Source: JBGPTK01 sp963797765 | GTDB taxonomy: Bacteria > Acidobacteriota > Terriglobia > Acidiferrales > UBA7541 | NCBI GenBank assembly: GCA_963797765.1 | Contig: CAWCQU010000003.1 | Coordinates: 372,001 to 436,000, forward strand | Length of the DNA: 64,000 bases | Reading direction: 5' to 3' | Part shown: piece after piece, positions 37,229 to 46,502 of the stretch | How the letters are laid out: every line of letters begins with the position of its first letter | Numbering within the stretch: position 1 is the first letter of the stretch | Notes under the pieces: model-generated | Database searches by the model: none | Told to the model about the DNA's origin: nothing | Seen by the model: only the letters and a program-made list of their open reading frames with translations | Translations under genes and position numbers: made by a program

Positions 37229-38338
37229 ATGCCCGCGCGCAAAAAAGTCCTCTTCGTCTGCATCGGAAATTCCTGCCGCAGCCAAATGGCCGAAGCCTTG
37301 GCCAAGCACCACGCTCGCGACGTAATCGAACCGGCCAGCGCCGGAACCTCTCCCTTCGGAACCATCATGAAGGGAACTCTGAACGCCCTGCGCCTGCGCG
37401 GCATTTCCGCCGAAGGCCAATATTCCAAAGGCATCAGCGAAGCAATCCAATTTCATCCCGACCTGATCGTCAACATGTCCGGCATCCCCGGAAAATCCCT
37501 CTTTCCCCGCGCCAACGTCCTCGATTGGCGTGTCTCCGATCCCTACGGCGAGGACGTGGAAACCTACCTCCGCATCTGCGATGATATCGAAGCCCGCATC
37601 AAGAACCTGGCGGACCGAATTCCGGGCGCAGCATCGCAAGCCAACAAGCGAGGGCCATTGAAACGCGAAAAAACCAGCGCGTCCCAGGAAGATTACCTCA
37701 AAGCGATCTGGGAAATCGTCCAGGAAGAGCAAGTCCCCATCAGCGCCCGCCTGGCCGAAGATTTAAGCGTCACGCCTCCCGCGGTCACCGCCGCGCTCAA
37801 GCGCATGACGCGCAGCGGCTATCTGCGCGTGGCCCGCGACGGAAAAATCGAGCTCACCCCCAAAGGCCGCGAAAACGCCCAGCACCTCGTGCTGCGCCAT
37901 CGCCTCGCCGAAAAATTGCTCACCGAAGTAATCGGCCTGGAATGGTCGCGCGCCCACGAAGAAGCCGAAAAGCTCGAACACGGCATGTCTCCCGAAGTCG
38001 TCAAATTGCTTCTCGAACGCTTCGGCCGCGAAAGTTTTTGCCCTCACGGAGTGCCGCTCTTCGGAGGCCTAGCAAAACTAAGAAAAAAATTAGGCGCCGT
38101 GCGCCTCTCCGAAGCCGAAGTAGGCGAAACCTTCGAAGTCCTGCGCGTCTACGAAAAAGATCCCCAATTCCTCGAATTCCTGGTGAATTTGCATCTGCGC
38201 CCCGGCGCCCGCCTCCGCATAAATCATCGCGAATATGACGAAACCATGACCATCGCCATCCTTGGCAAAAACTCCAAGCGCGTCTACCTTGGCAAGCCAG
38301 CCACCAGCCGCATCTGGGTAAAACGCCTCTCCTCTTAG
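37229..38338 (+). CDS. fusion of low-molecular-weight phosphatase/arsenate reductase domain with DtxR/MntR metalloregulator
   Basis: 369 residues in one uninterrupted frame. Residues 1-132 are a low-molecular-weight phosphatase/ArsC domain with the P-loop CIGNSCRS (Cys11-x5-Arg17) and the acid Asp104 in VSDPYGED. After a linker (AASQANKRGPLKREKTSASQ) residues 150-369 are a DtxR/MntR regulator: helix-turn-helix ARLAEDLSVTPPAVTAALKR, dimer/metal region HRLAEKLLTEVIGLEWSRAH and HEEAEKLEHGMS, SFCPHGVPL, and a C-terminal SH3-like domain. The two are normally separate. A TTG near 37658 could start an independent regulator if a frameshift had erased the phosphatase stop, so an artefact cannot be excluded. 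Confidence 0.8.
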   Translation: MPARKKVLFVCIGNSCRSQMAEALAKHHARDVIEPASAGTSPFGTIMKGTLNALRLRGISAEGQYSKGISEAIQFHPDLIVNMSGIPGKSLFPRANVLDWRVSDPYGEDVETYLRICDDIEARIKNLADRIPGAASQANKRGPLKREKTSASQEDYLKAIWEIVQEEQVPISARLAEDLSVTPPAVTAALKRMTRSGYLRVARDGKIELTPKGRENAQHLVLRHRLAEKLLTEVIGLEWSRAHEEAEKLEHGMSPEVVKLLLERFGRESFCPHGVPLFGGLAKLRKKLGAVRLSEAEVGETFEVLRVYEKDPQFLEFLVNLHLRPGARLRINHREYDETMTIAILGKNSKRVYLGKPATSRIWVKRLSS

Positions 38339-38650
38339 GATTTTTCAGTCAATCCGAGCTTCGCAGTGCTCTCCGTCTGTGCGTTCCTCGGCGGACTCTG
38401 CGCCTCTGCGGTAAAGCCTTTCCGCAAATTCTGCAACTGAAAAAAGCCGCGCTCCAACTTCAGCTCCTCTCCAACGATTCCATGTCTTGAATTTTCCCGT
38501 CCAGCAAGGTAACGTGCGGATGATCCGTGCCGCGCACAAGCGAACGGTAACCGCACATGGTTGGGATTGAAGAATCTCGGCAGATGTGTCTAGTAGCGGC
38601 GCAGCAAGTGGGAATCCGATCCCAGCAGATCCATAGATTCCGGAGGCATC
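38339..38650. other. intergenic region with CTCTGCGGTAAA-type repeat
   Basis: No gene is seen. TCCGTCTGTGCGTTCCTCGG and CTCTGCGCCTCTGCGGTAAA (about 38368-38413) resemble the short TCTCTGCGTTCTCGGCGTCT / CTGCGGTAAA stretch at 42880-42910, a further dispersed repeat. The molybdenum hydroxylase cluster starts immediately to the right. Confidence 0.5.
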
Positions 38651-39154
38651 ATGGCAACAGAAATTGAACTGCGCGTGAATGGAAAAGAGCATCGCAGCTC
38701 CGTCGAGCCGCGCTTGCTGCTGGTGCATTACCTCCGCGAAGAATTGAGCCTCACCGGAACCCACATTGGCTGCGAAACATCGCTCTGCGGCGCGTGCACC
38801 GTAATGATGGACGGCAAAACAGTGAAATCGTGCACCGTCCTGGCCGTGCAAGCGAACGGCAGCGAGATCACCACGATTGAAGGATTGGCGGCCACCGCCC
38901 ATGGCAATGGCGGCTTGCATCCCGTCCAGGAAGGCTTCTGGGAAAAGCACGGCCTGCAATGCGGCTACTGCACGCCAGGAATGATCATGTCGGGGGCGGC
39001 GCTCGTCGAATCGAATGCCTCGCCCAGCGAATCCGAAATTCGCGAAGCAATCCAGGGAAATTTGTGCCGTTGCACTGGCTATCAAAATATCGTCGCGGCA
39101 ATCGATTACGCCGCCAAAAAAATGAAGAAACAAAAGACCAAACAAGCCAGCTGA
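38651..39154 (+). CDS. coxS: molybdenum hydroxylase iron-sulfur subunit (CoxS-like)
   Basis: Two-[2Fe-2S] electron-transfer subunit of a xanthine-oxidase-family enzyme, 167 residues. The N-terminal plant-type cluster motif is HIGCETSLCGACTVMMDGKT and the C-terminal helical cluster motif is QCGYCTPGMIMSG with GNLCRCTGYQNIV. It is the first gene of an S-L-M-G set. A Lys-rich tail ends the protein. Confidence 0.93.
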   Translation: MATEIELRVNGKEHRSSVEPRLLLVHYLREELSLTGTHIGCETSLCGACTVMMDGKTVKSCTVLAVQANGSEITTIEGLAATAHGNGGLHPVQEGFWEKHGLQCGYCTPGMIMSGAALVESNASPSESEIREAIQGNLCRCTGYQNIVAAIDYAAKKMKKQKTKQAS

Positions 39155-39190
39155 ATGTGACGAAATCGGATTGCACTCGGTTTTGCCTAT

Positions 39191-39262
39191 GGTTTTCAGG
39201 GGGTCGGAGCTTCAGCTCCGACATTAAAAAGGTCCCAGCGCTTGGGCTTTAGCCCCTGAAGC
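39191..39262. repeat. GGGGGTCGGAGC...CCCCTGAAGC repeat
   Basis: GGTTTTCAGGGGGTCGGAGC, then the palindrome GGAGCTTCAGCTCC, and at the far end GGGCTTTAGCCCCTGAAGC. It separates coxS from coxL and matches inverted copies at 58833-58905 and 61372-61443. Confidence 0.75.
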
Positions 39263-39352
39263 AAGTCCGCTGCTTTGAATGAGAAATCTTATAGCGACCA
39301 ACAGCCGCCCCCGCGGCCCAACGAAATCCAGTTCAGCAGTCGGAGGAATGTA

Positions 39353-41876
39353 ATGGCAACGGCGAAGGCAAAAAAGAAGCGAGTCGTCATCAAGCGCAAC
39401 AAGCCGGCCGCAAAAAAGAAAGCCCCGCGCAAGCCAGTCCCAATGGTCACCAAGCCGGTGGCGGAGATCGAGCCGTCGGCACCGCCACCTCAGCCCAAAG
39501 CCGCCAACGCCCTCGAATCGCTGAGCACTCCCTCGCGAAAATTCGTCGGCATGGCCATGAAGCGCAAGGAAGATCCGCGCCTCATCCAGGGCTTGGCGCA
39601 TTACGTCGACGACATTCAGATGACCGGCATGGTCTACGCCTGCATCGTGCGCAGTCCCTACGCACATGCCAAAATCAAATCCGTCGACGTCTCGAAGGCC
39701 CGCACCGCTCCCGGCGTAGTCGCCGTTCTCACCGGTGAAGATACTCGAGGTGTGATCGGCGATGTGATTTGCGCCGCCGTGCTGCCGGAAATGAAGCCCG
39801 CCACGCGTCCGATGCTGGCCGTGGATAAAGTGCGCTTCGTCGGTGAACCAGTTGCCGTGGTCGTTGCATCCGATCGCTACACCGCCCGCGATGCCGTCGA
39901 CCTCGTCGAAGTGGATTACGATCCGCTGCCTGCTGTAGTCGATCCCGAAAAGGCGATCACCAAGGATTCCACGCTCCTCTACGAACAGAATGGCGACAAC
40001 ATTTCCTTCCACTGGCATCTCGAAGGCGGCGACGTCGCCAAAGCTTTCAAGGAAGCCGATCGCGTAGTCCAATGCCGCATGGTAAATCAGCGCCTGATTC
40101 CCGTGGCCATGGAGCCGCGTGGTGTGGTGGCGGATTACAAGCCCGGCGAAAAGAAGCTCACCGTCTGGTCGTCCACGCAAATCCCGCACACCCTGCGCAC
40201 TCTGCTCGCAGCCGTTCTGAAGATGCCGGAATATTCCGTCCACGTGATCACTCCTGAAGTAGGCGGCGGTTTCGGCTGCAAGCTGAATATGTATGCCGAG
40301 GAAGCTCTGGTAGCTTACTTGGCGATGCAACTTCTCAAGCCGGTGAAATGGATCGAATCGCGCCGTGAAAATTTCCAGAATACCACCCACGGCCGCGACG
40401 AAATCAATTACGCGGAAATCGCCGTCAAGCGCGATGGAAAAATCCTGGGCATGCGCTGGCGCGTCTTGGCCGATCTGGGCGCCTACTATCAATTGCTCAC
40501 GCCGCTCATCCCCACGCTGACGGGGTTGATGGCCTGCGGCTGTTACAAAATTCCCGCGGTAAAGCTGGACATCACCGGCGTCCTCACCAACAAGATGGCC
40601 ACCGACGCGTATCGCGGCGCCGGCCGTCCCGAAGCCACCTATTTCATCGAGCGCATGATGGACGTAATCGCAGCCGAAACGAAACAGGATCCGCTCGAAG
40701 TCCGCCGCAGGAATTTTCCGCAGCCAAGTGAATTCCCGTACACCACGCCCACGGGCGTCACCTACGACAGCGCCGACTATCAAAAGTGTTTGGAGAAAGC
40801 GCTGAAGATTTCGAATTACACTCAGCTGCGCAAAGATCAGGCGGCAGCGCGCAAGCAAGGCCGCTACGTCGGAATCGGAATTTCCACCTACGTCGAAATC
40901 TGCGCCATGGGCCCTTCCATCGCCATGGCCGGCGGCGGCTGGGAAAGCGCCACGGTGCGCATCGAGCCCAGCGGCGTCGTCAACGTCCTCACCGGAGCCT
41001 CTCCGCACGGACAGGGCCAGGAAACCAGCTTCGCTCAAATCGCCGCCGACATGTTCGGCATTTCGCCGCAAGACGTCGAAATCACTCACGGTGACACCGC
41101 CACGGTTCCCTACGGAATCGGAACTTTCGGCAGCCGCGGCACCGCCGTAGGCGGCATCGGCGATGTATCGCGCGCTCGAGAAATTGCGTGACAAGCTCGC
41201 CAAGATTGCCGCGCACGCGCTGGGCGCCTCTCCCGAATCACTTTCCTTCGACGACTACAAAATTTACGTGAAATCCGATCCCGCCAAATCGATCAAATAT
41301 GGCGAGGCGGTTGGCGCAGCCTACGCCGCCAAAACTCTGCCGCCGGGAATGGACCCGGGCCTCGATGTCACGCACTTCTTCGAGCCGTCGAATTTCACTT
41401 TCCCCTTCGGCGCGCATATCTGTGTGGTGGAAGTGGACGCGGAGACCGGGCAAATCGAATTGCAAAAATATTTCGCGGTGGATGATTGCGGAAACGTGAT
41501 TAACCCGTTGCTGGTGGATGGACAAGTCCACGGAGGAATCGTGCAGTCGGTGGGCCAGGCTCTGTTCGAAGAAACGGTCTACGACGAACAGGGCCAACTG
41601 ATCACCGGAGAGTTCACCGATTATGCCATTCCGCGCGCCAGCGACATTCCGCATCTCGTCACCGACCGCACCGTCACTCCCTCGCCGGTCAATCCAATGG
41701 GCGTGAAGGGCGTAGGCGAAGCAGGCACAATTGGCGCAACGCCGGCGCTGGTGAATGCATTGGTAGATGCTCTTTCGCCGCTCGGCGTGACGCATGTGGA
41801 TCTGCCGCTCAAGCGCGAAAAAATCTGGCAAATAATTCGCAAAGCCAGCACCGGCTCAGCCCGCAAAGCAAATTGA
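39353..41876 (+). CDS. coxL: molybdenum hydroxylase large subunit, CoxL form II, frameshifted
   Basis: Molybdopterin-cytosine-dinucleotide-binding catalytic subunit, about 840 residues. After a Lys/Pro/Ala-rich extension of about 60 residues the core starts at GMAMKRKEDPRLIQGLAHYV; motifs include EPRGVVADY, TPEVGGGFGCKLNMYAEE, TDAYRGAGRPEATYFIERM, GQGQETSFAQIAADMFGI and, near the end, GVKGVGEAGTIGATPAL. AYRGAGR marks form II; true CO dehydrogenases have AYRCSFR, so CO oxidation is unlikely. Coding shifts frame near 41160 (AVGG... to MYRALEKLRDK). The start at 39353 follows GGAGG. Substrate unknown. Confidence 0.9.
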
Positions 41877-41888
41877 GCCTAAGATCGT

Positions 41889-41916
41889 TTGTAGGGGCGC
41901 TGCTTGCTGCGCCCTC
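41889..41916. repeat. GTAGGGGC-type palindrome
   Basis: TGTAGGGGCGCTGCTTGCTG followed by CGCCCTC, a simple copy of the main family between coxL and coxM. Confidence 0.75.
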
Positions 41917-41961
41917 TGTTACAAATGCGGAACTGAAGCGAACGAGAACCAGGAGGCCCAA

Positions 41962-42861
41962 ATGATTCCGGCAGCATTCGAATACACCGCGGTAAAAAGT
42001 CTCGACGAAGCGCTCCGCCTGCTCGATCGCCACGGCGACGAAGCCAAGCTCCTCGCCGGCGGCCACAGCCTGTTGCCGCTGATGAAATTGCGCCTGGCCT
42101 CCCCGCGCTACATCATCGATATCGGCAAGCTCCACGGCCTCAGTTACATTCGCTTGGAAGGCGAGCAGATCGCCATCGGCGGCCTCACCACTCACGCGGA
42201 CATCCTCGCCTCCGATCTGCTGCAAGGCCGCTGTCCCGTGCTGGCCGAAACCGCCGCATTGATCGGCGACGTGCAAGTCAGAAATCGCGGCACCATCGGC
42301 GGCAGCCTGGCCCACGCCGATCCCGCCGCCGATTATCCCGCCGCAATTCTTGCTCTCGACGCCGAAATCATCGCCACCTCAGGAGCGGGAAAGCGCACGA
42401 TTCCAGCCGCCGAATTTTTCGTCGACTTGCTTTCCACTCAGTTGCATCCCGGCGAAATTTTGACCGAAGTCCGCGTCCCCGCCTCCCGCCCAGGAACCGG
42501 CGCCGCGTACGAAAAGTTGTACCAACTGGCCTCCGGATTTGCCCTGGTCGGAGTTGCCGCAAGAATTGCGATAAGCAAGGCTGGCAAGATCGAAGACGTC
42601 GCCGTAGGCGTAACCGGCCTGGGCGCAAAGGCCTTTCGCGCCAGCGCCGTCGAAGGCGCGCTAAAGGGAAAAACGGCCTCCCCCAAATTATTCGCCGAAG
42701 CCGCCCGGCAGGTGGCGCAAGGAATCGACGCGCTCTCCGATATCCATGCCTCGGCCGACTACCGCAAGGAAATGGCCGCCGTCTACGCCCGCCGCGCGTT
42801 GGAAAAAGCATCCTCGCGCGCCAACGGCGGTTCGACTCGCAAGCCCAACGGCAAGGGCTAG
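41962..42861 (+). CDS. coxM: molybdenum hydroxylase FAD subunit (CoxM-like)
   Basis: Flavoprotein subunit passing electrons from the iron-sulfur subunit to an acceptor; 299 residues. FAD-binding motifs are AKLLAGGHSLLPLMKLRLAS and the second loop RNRGTIGGSLAHADPAADYP. The C-terminal domain has the usual YEKLYQLASGFALVGVAARI. An AGGAGG site precedes the ATG at 41962. An Arg/Lys/Ser-rich tail ends the protein. Confidence 0.93.
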   Translation: MIPAAFEYTAVKSLDEALRLLDRHGDEAKLLAGGHSLLPLMKLRLASPRYIIDIGKLHGLSYIRLEGEQIAIGGLTTHADILASDLLQGRCPVLAETAALIGDVQVRNRGTIGGSLAHADPAADYPAAILALDAEIIATSGAGKRTIPAAEFFVDLLSTQLHPGEILTEVRVPASRPGTGAAYEKLYQLASGFALVGVAARIAISKAGKIEDVAVGVTGLGAKAFRASAVEGALKGKTASPKLFAEAARQVAQGIDALSDIHASADYRKEMAAVYARRALEKASSRANGGSTRKPNGKG

Positions 42862-42940
42862 CTTTTCATCGGCGCGGTTGTCTCTGCGTTCTCGGCGTCT
42901 CTGCGGTAAATTTCCGTTGGTTTTTCACAGGAGCCGCAAG

Positions 42941-43381
42941 TTGAAAATCGAAGGCGCCTACCACCTCACCGCCAATCGCCAAGCCGTCTGGGATTTGCTC
43001 AACGATCCAATCCGCCTCGCAAAAATCTTGCCGGGCGCTGAAAAACTCGAACCAGACGGCCCCGACCGCTACAAAGTGGCGGTAAAATTCGGCGTGGCAG
43101 CCGTCTCCGGAAAATACGCTGGCTCCGTTCAATTAGCCGAGAAAAATCCCCCCTCATCTCTCAAGATGCACGTGGACGGCAAAGGCCTCCCCGGTTTCAT
43201 GAAAGGCGAAGGCGTGATCATTCTCTCCGAGTATGGCGCCACCACCGAAGTGCAATACTCCGGCGAAGCGCAAGTGGGCGGCGTAATCGCCTCGGTCGGC
43301 CAGCGCATGATCGAAGCGGCCGCCAAAAAAATAGTCCAACAATTCTTCGAAAGCGCCCAAAAGGAATTAAACCAAAAATGA
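42941..43381 (+). CDS. coxG: CoxG-type SRPBCC protein
   Basis: About 146 residues of the SRPBCC/START-like fold, CoxG subfamily: YHLTANRQAVWDLLNDPIRL, AKILPGAEKLEPDGPDRYKV and SYVGQRMIEAAA-like VGQRMIEAAAKKIVQQFFES at the end. In related clusters it recruits or matures the hydroxylase at the membrane. The likely start is TTG at 42941, eight bases after CAGGAG; no ATG or GTG fits the fold start. It closes the cox cluster. Confidence 0.85.
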   Translation: MKIEGAYHLTANRQAVWDLLNDPIRLAKILPGAEKLEPDGPDRYKVAVKFGVAAVSGKYAGSVQLAEKNPPSSLKMHVDGKGLPGFMKGEGVIILSEYGATTEVQYSGEAQVGGVIASVGQRMIEAAAKKIVQQFFESAQKELNQK

Positions 43382-43402
43382 AATTCGCCAATAGCATCTC
43401 TG

Positions 43403-43450
43403 GGTGCCCCATCCTTCCCAGTCTCATCGGGAAGGGTGGGGTTCTTGACT
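43403..43450. repeat. GGGTGCCCCAT hairpin repeat
   Basis: GGGTGCCCCATCCTTCCC, a loop, then GGGAAGGGTGGGGTTCTTGAC. The frame GGGTGCCCCA...TGGGG-TTCTTGACTT recurs at 43916, 46960 and 49634 with different internal stems. Confidence 0.7.
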
Positions 43451-43530
43451 TTTCCGAATCGCTGATACCAAATAGGCTTCTCCAAGAGAATTAAAAAGGT
43501 TCAAATTTTATTTCGGGAAGCTGAGCCAAG

Positions 43531-43914
43531 ATGAAATTCGCAAAAATCGTTTTCTGGATCGCAGGAATCTGGGGCGTGCTGGTCCTCACCCCTCTCTTTT
43601 TCATGTTCAACGTGATCAGCCGCAACGATCCCCCGGCGATCACCCACCCTGGCTTCTATTACGGTTTCGCCGGAGTAGCGCTAGTCTGGCAAATCGCATT
43701 TATCATCATCGCCACCGATCCAATCCGCCTCCGTCCGATGATGATCCCCTCGATCCTCGAAAAAGTAGCCTACAGCGCAACAGTCCTCACACTTTTTCTG
43801 CAAGGCCGCATGCACTCGCAAGATTTAGTCTTATTTGGCACTGATTTCCTGCTGGCAATCCTGTTCCTGATCGCCTTCTTCAAGACCGCCAAGCCTGCCG
43901 CGAACCACGAATAG
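43531..43914 (+). CDS. four-helix membrane protein
   Basis: 127 residues with four likely transmembrane segments (IVFWIAGIWGVLVLTPLFFM, YYGFAGVALVWQIAFIIIAT, ILEKVAYSATVLTLFLQGRM, LFGTDFLLAILFLIAFFKTA). No soluble domain and no known family. It stands alone between two hairpin repeats after the cox cluster, with GGGAAGCTGAGCC before the ATG. Confidence 0.75.
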   Translation: MKFAKIVFWIAGIWGVLVLTPLFFMFNVISRNDPPAITHPGFYYGFAGVALVWQIAFIIIATDPIRLRPMMIPSILEKVAYSATVLTLFLQGRMHSQDLVLFGTDFLLAILFLIAFFKTAKPAANHE

Positions 43915-43915
43915 C

Positions 43916-43958
43916 CGGGTGCCCCAGACGTCGCTCTTACGTCTGGGGGTTTTGACTT
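43916..43958. repeat. GGGTGCCCCAG hairpin repeat
   Basis: GGGTGCCCCAGACGTCGCTC and ACGTCTGGGGGTTTTGACTT form a stem-loop of the same design as 43403-43450. It directly follows the membrane-protein stop and might act as its terminator. Confidence 0.65.
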
Positions 43959-44122
43959 TATTAGAACCAATCTATTTTGCTGAGCTCGTTCCGCTTCACT
44001 CTCAGCTGCCTCACTACCACGTAATTAATCCCCAATATTATCCTGGAACGAGTTTGAGTCGTAAGCCAAGGTAGCCGCATCTGAACAAATTGTTCCGCCA
44101 ATAAATCCAAGGAGGCATAACC

Positions 44123-44647
44123 ATGGATCTGCGTTATCCAGTAGGGAAATTCCAATGGGATGGAACCGCCACCGAAGAATCACGCCGCCTCGCAATTGAC
44201 ACCATCGCCGCCGCACCCACAAACGCTCGCAAAGCCGTTCAGGGCCTCACTCAAGCTCAACTCGACACGCCCTACCGCCCCGAAGGCTGGACCGTCCGCC
44301 AGGTCGTCCACCACATCGCCGACAGCCACATGAACGCCTTCATTCGCTTCCGTCTGGCACTCACAGAAAACGAGCCCACCATCAAACCATATAATGAGAA
44401 CCTGTGGGCACAACTCGCCGATTCGCGCGAATTAGACCCCTCCGTCTCCCTCGCTCTTCTCGATCCGTTGCACCAGCGTTGGGTCACGCTACTGCGTTCG
44501 ATGAAGCCCGCGGATTTCGCGCGAACGCTCAACCATCCCGAAAATGGCATCGGCTCGCTCGACCGCACGTTGGCGCTATATGCTTGGCACGGCAAGCATC
44601 ACGTCGCTCACATCACTTCCTTGCGCGAACGCGAGGGCTGGAGATAA
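44123..44647 (+). CDS. DinB/YfiT-type putative metal-dependent transferase
   Basis: 174 residues of the DinB-like four-helix fold, YfiT/BstA type. N-terminal DLRYPVGKFQWDGTATEESR is typical of YfiT proteins; the metal-binding histidines are in RQVVHHIADSHMNAFIRFRL and YAWHGKHHVAHITSL. Relatives are metal-dependent thiol S-transferases or hydrolases; the thiol used here is unknown. AAGGAGGC precedes the ATG at 44123. Confidence 0.88.
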   Translation: MDLRYPVGKFQWDGTATEESRRLAIDTIAAAPTNARKAVQGLTQAQLDTPYRPEGWTVRQVVHHIADSHMNAFIRFRLALTENEPTIKPYNENLWAQLADSRELDPSVSLALLDPLHQRWVTLLRSMKPADFARTLNHPENGIGSLDRTLALYAWHGKHHVAHITSLREREGWR

Positions 44648-44756
44648 CGCAAGCTGTTGACTGTTGCCCTGAGCCATATCCTTTCCGGTTTTGAAAGCGT
44701 GCGGATTTTGGCTTATGCTCTCCTTCCCTGACTAGGTCAGCCGAAGGATCCAATCC

Positions 44757-45306
44757 TTGGCGATTTTAAAATGTTCGTGCGGCGCAGTCGTCGAGTCAAT
44801 CCGAACCACCGGACGGCTCGATCTTGCTTTGCCCGTGGTGCAAGCTGCCCTTGACCCCCAAAGACTCAGAACCGCCACAAACCTACACGGAACCTCGCGC
44901 CGCCCCTGGAGCAGTCGCCCCATCCGAACCCGAACCCGAACCCGAAACCGATCGCGAACCGATGGTAGTTCCCACGGTGACCGGCAAGAAGGCCGCAGCA
45001 TGGGCCTGGCTCGCCGCTTTAATCAGCTTCGCGATTGGCCGCTGGCTCGGCCTCGCTCCCATGGTTTGCATCTGGGCCGCATCGACCAACGATTCATCCG
45101 TAGCCGGAGCCACGCCAACCACAGCCCCGCTAGGCCGCTGCATTCAGGCCGCAGGCCCCGCAGGCGCGTTCGGAGCACTCGGCGGCTACCTCGGCACATG
45201 GATCGCCACCACGCGCGGCCGCGGCCCCGCCTTCAGCCTCTGCGCGGGCATTCTCTCCGGTGTAGCGGCAAGCATCATCGCCGGCCTGCTCACCGGCCTC
45301 TTCTAG
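44757..45306 (+). CDS. zinc-ribbon membrane protein, one-base frameshift
   Basis: The likely start is TTG at 44757, nine bases after AAGGA. The N-terminus LKCSCGAVVESIRTTGR continues, after removing one C near 44817, as SILLCPWCKLPLTP, giving a CxC...CxxC zinc ribbon. A Pro/Glu-rich linker (repeated EPEPEPE) leads to about three hydrophobic segments (AWAWLAALISFAIGRWLGLA, AGILSGVAASIIAGLLTGLF). The architecture suggests a small membrane-anchored protein of unknown role. If the frameshift is real, only the part from about 44824 would be made. Confidence 0.6.
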
Positions 45307-45371
45307 AAATTTTTATTCTTTTGCCCTTCGGGTGTGCAAACGCCGCGTTTATCGAAGGGATTTTTGACGAA

Positions 45372-45746
45372 TCACGAGGACGCCACCGATCGCGCCAGCG
45401 CGGATTCAGCCTCGGCGATCGTCGAGTAGGTATCGAACAGCGGCTCGACTCCGGTAAGTTGCAAAACGTTTTTCACGCGAAGATTCAATCCCACCAGCGC
45501 CAGCTTCCGTCCCGCTTTATTGCAAGTGACGAACGCCCGCACCAGCGCTCCAATCGCCATCGAATCCACCGAAGGCACTTCTGTAAGGTCAAGGATCAAT
45601 CGAGGAGCGGCAGCAGCATTGACGGCATCTTGCAGTGCCGGCGAATTCGAATAAGTGATCGCGCCCGTCACGCCAAGAATATAGACTCCAGCGTTTTCTC
45701 CCGCCCGCCCAACCACCCGAAAGTTTTGCTCCATCATGCGCGACAT
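45372..45746 (-). CDS. STAS-domain protein (anti-sigma factor antagonist-like)
   Basis: About 124 residues with a STAS fold: VYILGVTGAITYSNSPALQD and the signature LILDLTEVPSVDSMAIGALV, where the Ser after Asp would be phosphorylated in SpoIIAA-type switches; KVLFVG-like LALVGLNLRVKNVLQLTGVE follows. The ATG at 45746, preceded by GGGGGAAGG, was chosen; an ATG nine bases later is possible. No kinase or sigma factor is adjacent. A second STAS gene is at 56352. Confidence 0.85.
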   Translation of the reverse strand: MSRMMEQNFRVVGRAGENAGVYILGVTGAITYSNSPALQDAVNAAAAPRLILDLTEVPSVDSMAIGALVRAFVTCNKAGRKLALVGLNLRVKNVLQLTGVEPLFDTYSTIAEAESALARSVASS

Positions 45747-45788
45747 TCTAACGCCTTCCCCCGCCGAAAGCGACGGCAACGCAAGCTT

Positions 45789-45893
45789 TTGTAGGAGCCG
45801 GCTTCAGCCGCGCCCTTCCTGTGCTGTCGTAGGGGCGCTGCTTGTGCGTTTTTTGCACCCCGATTCTTTTTATCGGGGCTGCGCCCGCTTTTC
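45789..45893. repeat. simple and nested GTAGGGGC palindromes
   Basis: 45789-45816 is GTAGGAGCCGGCTTCAGCC with GCGCCC. 45829-45893 is a nested copy: GTAGGGGCGCTGCTTGTGCG, then TTTTTTGCACCCCGAT...ATCGGGGCT, then GCGCCCGC. The inner part is the same as in the inverted copies at 50164 and 52688. Confidence 0.8.
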
Positions 45894-45938
45894 CTGTTTA
45901 CGCCCTTTTTTTCGCATGAAAATGATCGCCCCAAAACA

Positions 45939-46076
45939 CACGATATAGAGGCGATTAGAATCGCACTCCGCGTTGAACCGAAAGGGTTTAAGCACGATTC
46001 TAATTGAATCGCTCTGGCGATTAGCTTTTAGCTAATTCTGCTCCAAATTCGCCCTAGCTTTGCGCTAATTCTCGCC
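45939..46076 (-). repeat. two-copy element with conserved blocks, copy B
   Basis: Reverse-complement match of 264-398: the three blocks (AGAATTAGCG; AGCTAAAAGCTAATCGCCAG; TTCTAATCGCCTCTATATCG) occur in the same order and nearly the same spacing, while the sequence between them differs. It points toward the STAS gene, about 190 bases away, with nested palindromes in between. Confidence 0.7.
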
Positions 46077-46502
46077 TCCCCGTGCCGAAGTTCCGGCTCA
46101 CTGTCTCCTCCCAAGTGCCCAGTCCATCATATGGCCTTACCCATTATACACCATGATACGTATTTAGATTAAATAATCGATGCAGAAGTTCTGGAGATTC
46201 GAAATTGGGGGTTGGAGGCGTTCGGGCTGTTCGGGCCGGCGGGGATGCGGCACCCAAGACGCCTCATCGGATCAAGCCTACCGGGCCCGACATACCGCTG
46301 ATCGAAATCGATCTCATCGCTTGATTCAATACAAGAGCAAAAGCCCCACGTTTCTGTCGAAACATGGGCCACCCAAATTCATTTCGGTCCGTTTAACCTG
46401 CCCCACCCAAAACCTCTAGTATCCGGTGTGACAGAGAATGGGAGCGGTTCAAAAGGATTCGACGTCGTATAATCTTGTGCGCGCAACTGGGGCGCAGAAC
46501 AT
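46077..46502. other. intergenic region with a partial copy of the 49634 block
   Basis: No gene is supported. At about 46290-46378, ATCGCTTGATTCAATA, AGCAAAAGCCCCACGTTTCT and CGAAACATGGG match, inverted, the left end of the duplicated blocks at 49634 and 50431. The region is A+T-richer than the metabolic genes around it. Confidence 0.55.

Noticed and set aside
39353..41876. Aerobic CO dehydrogenase
   Set aside because: The active-site loop reads AYRGAGR (form II), not AYRCSFR, so CO oxidation is not supported.
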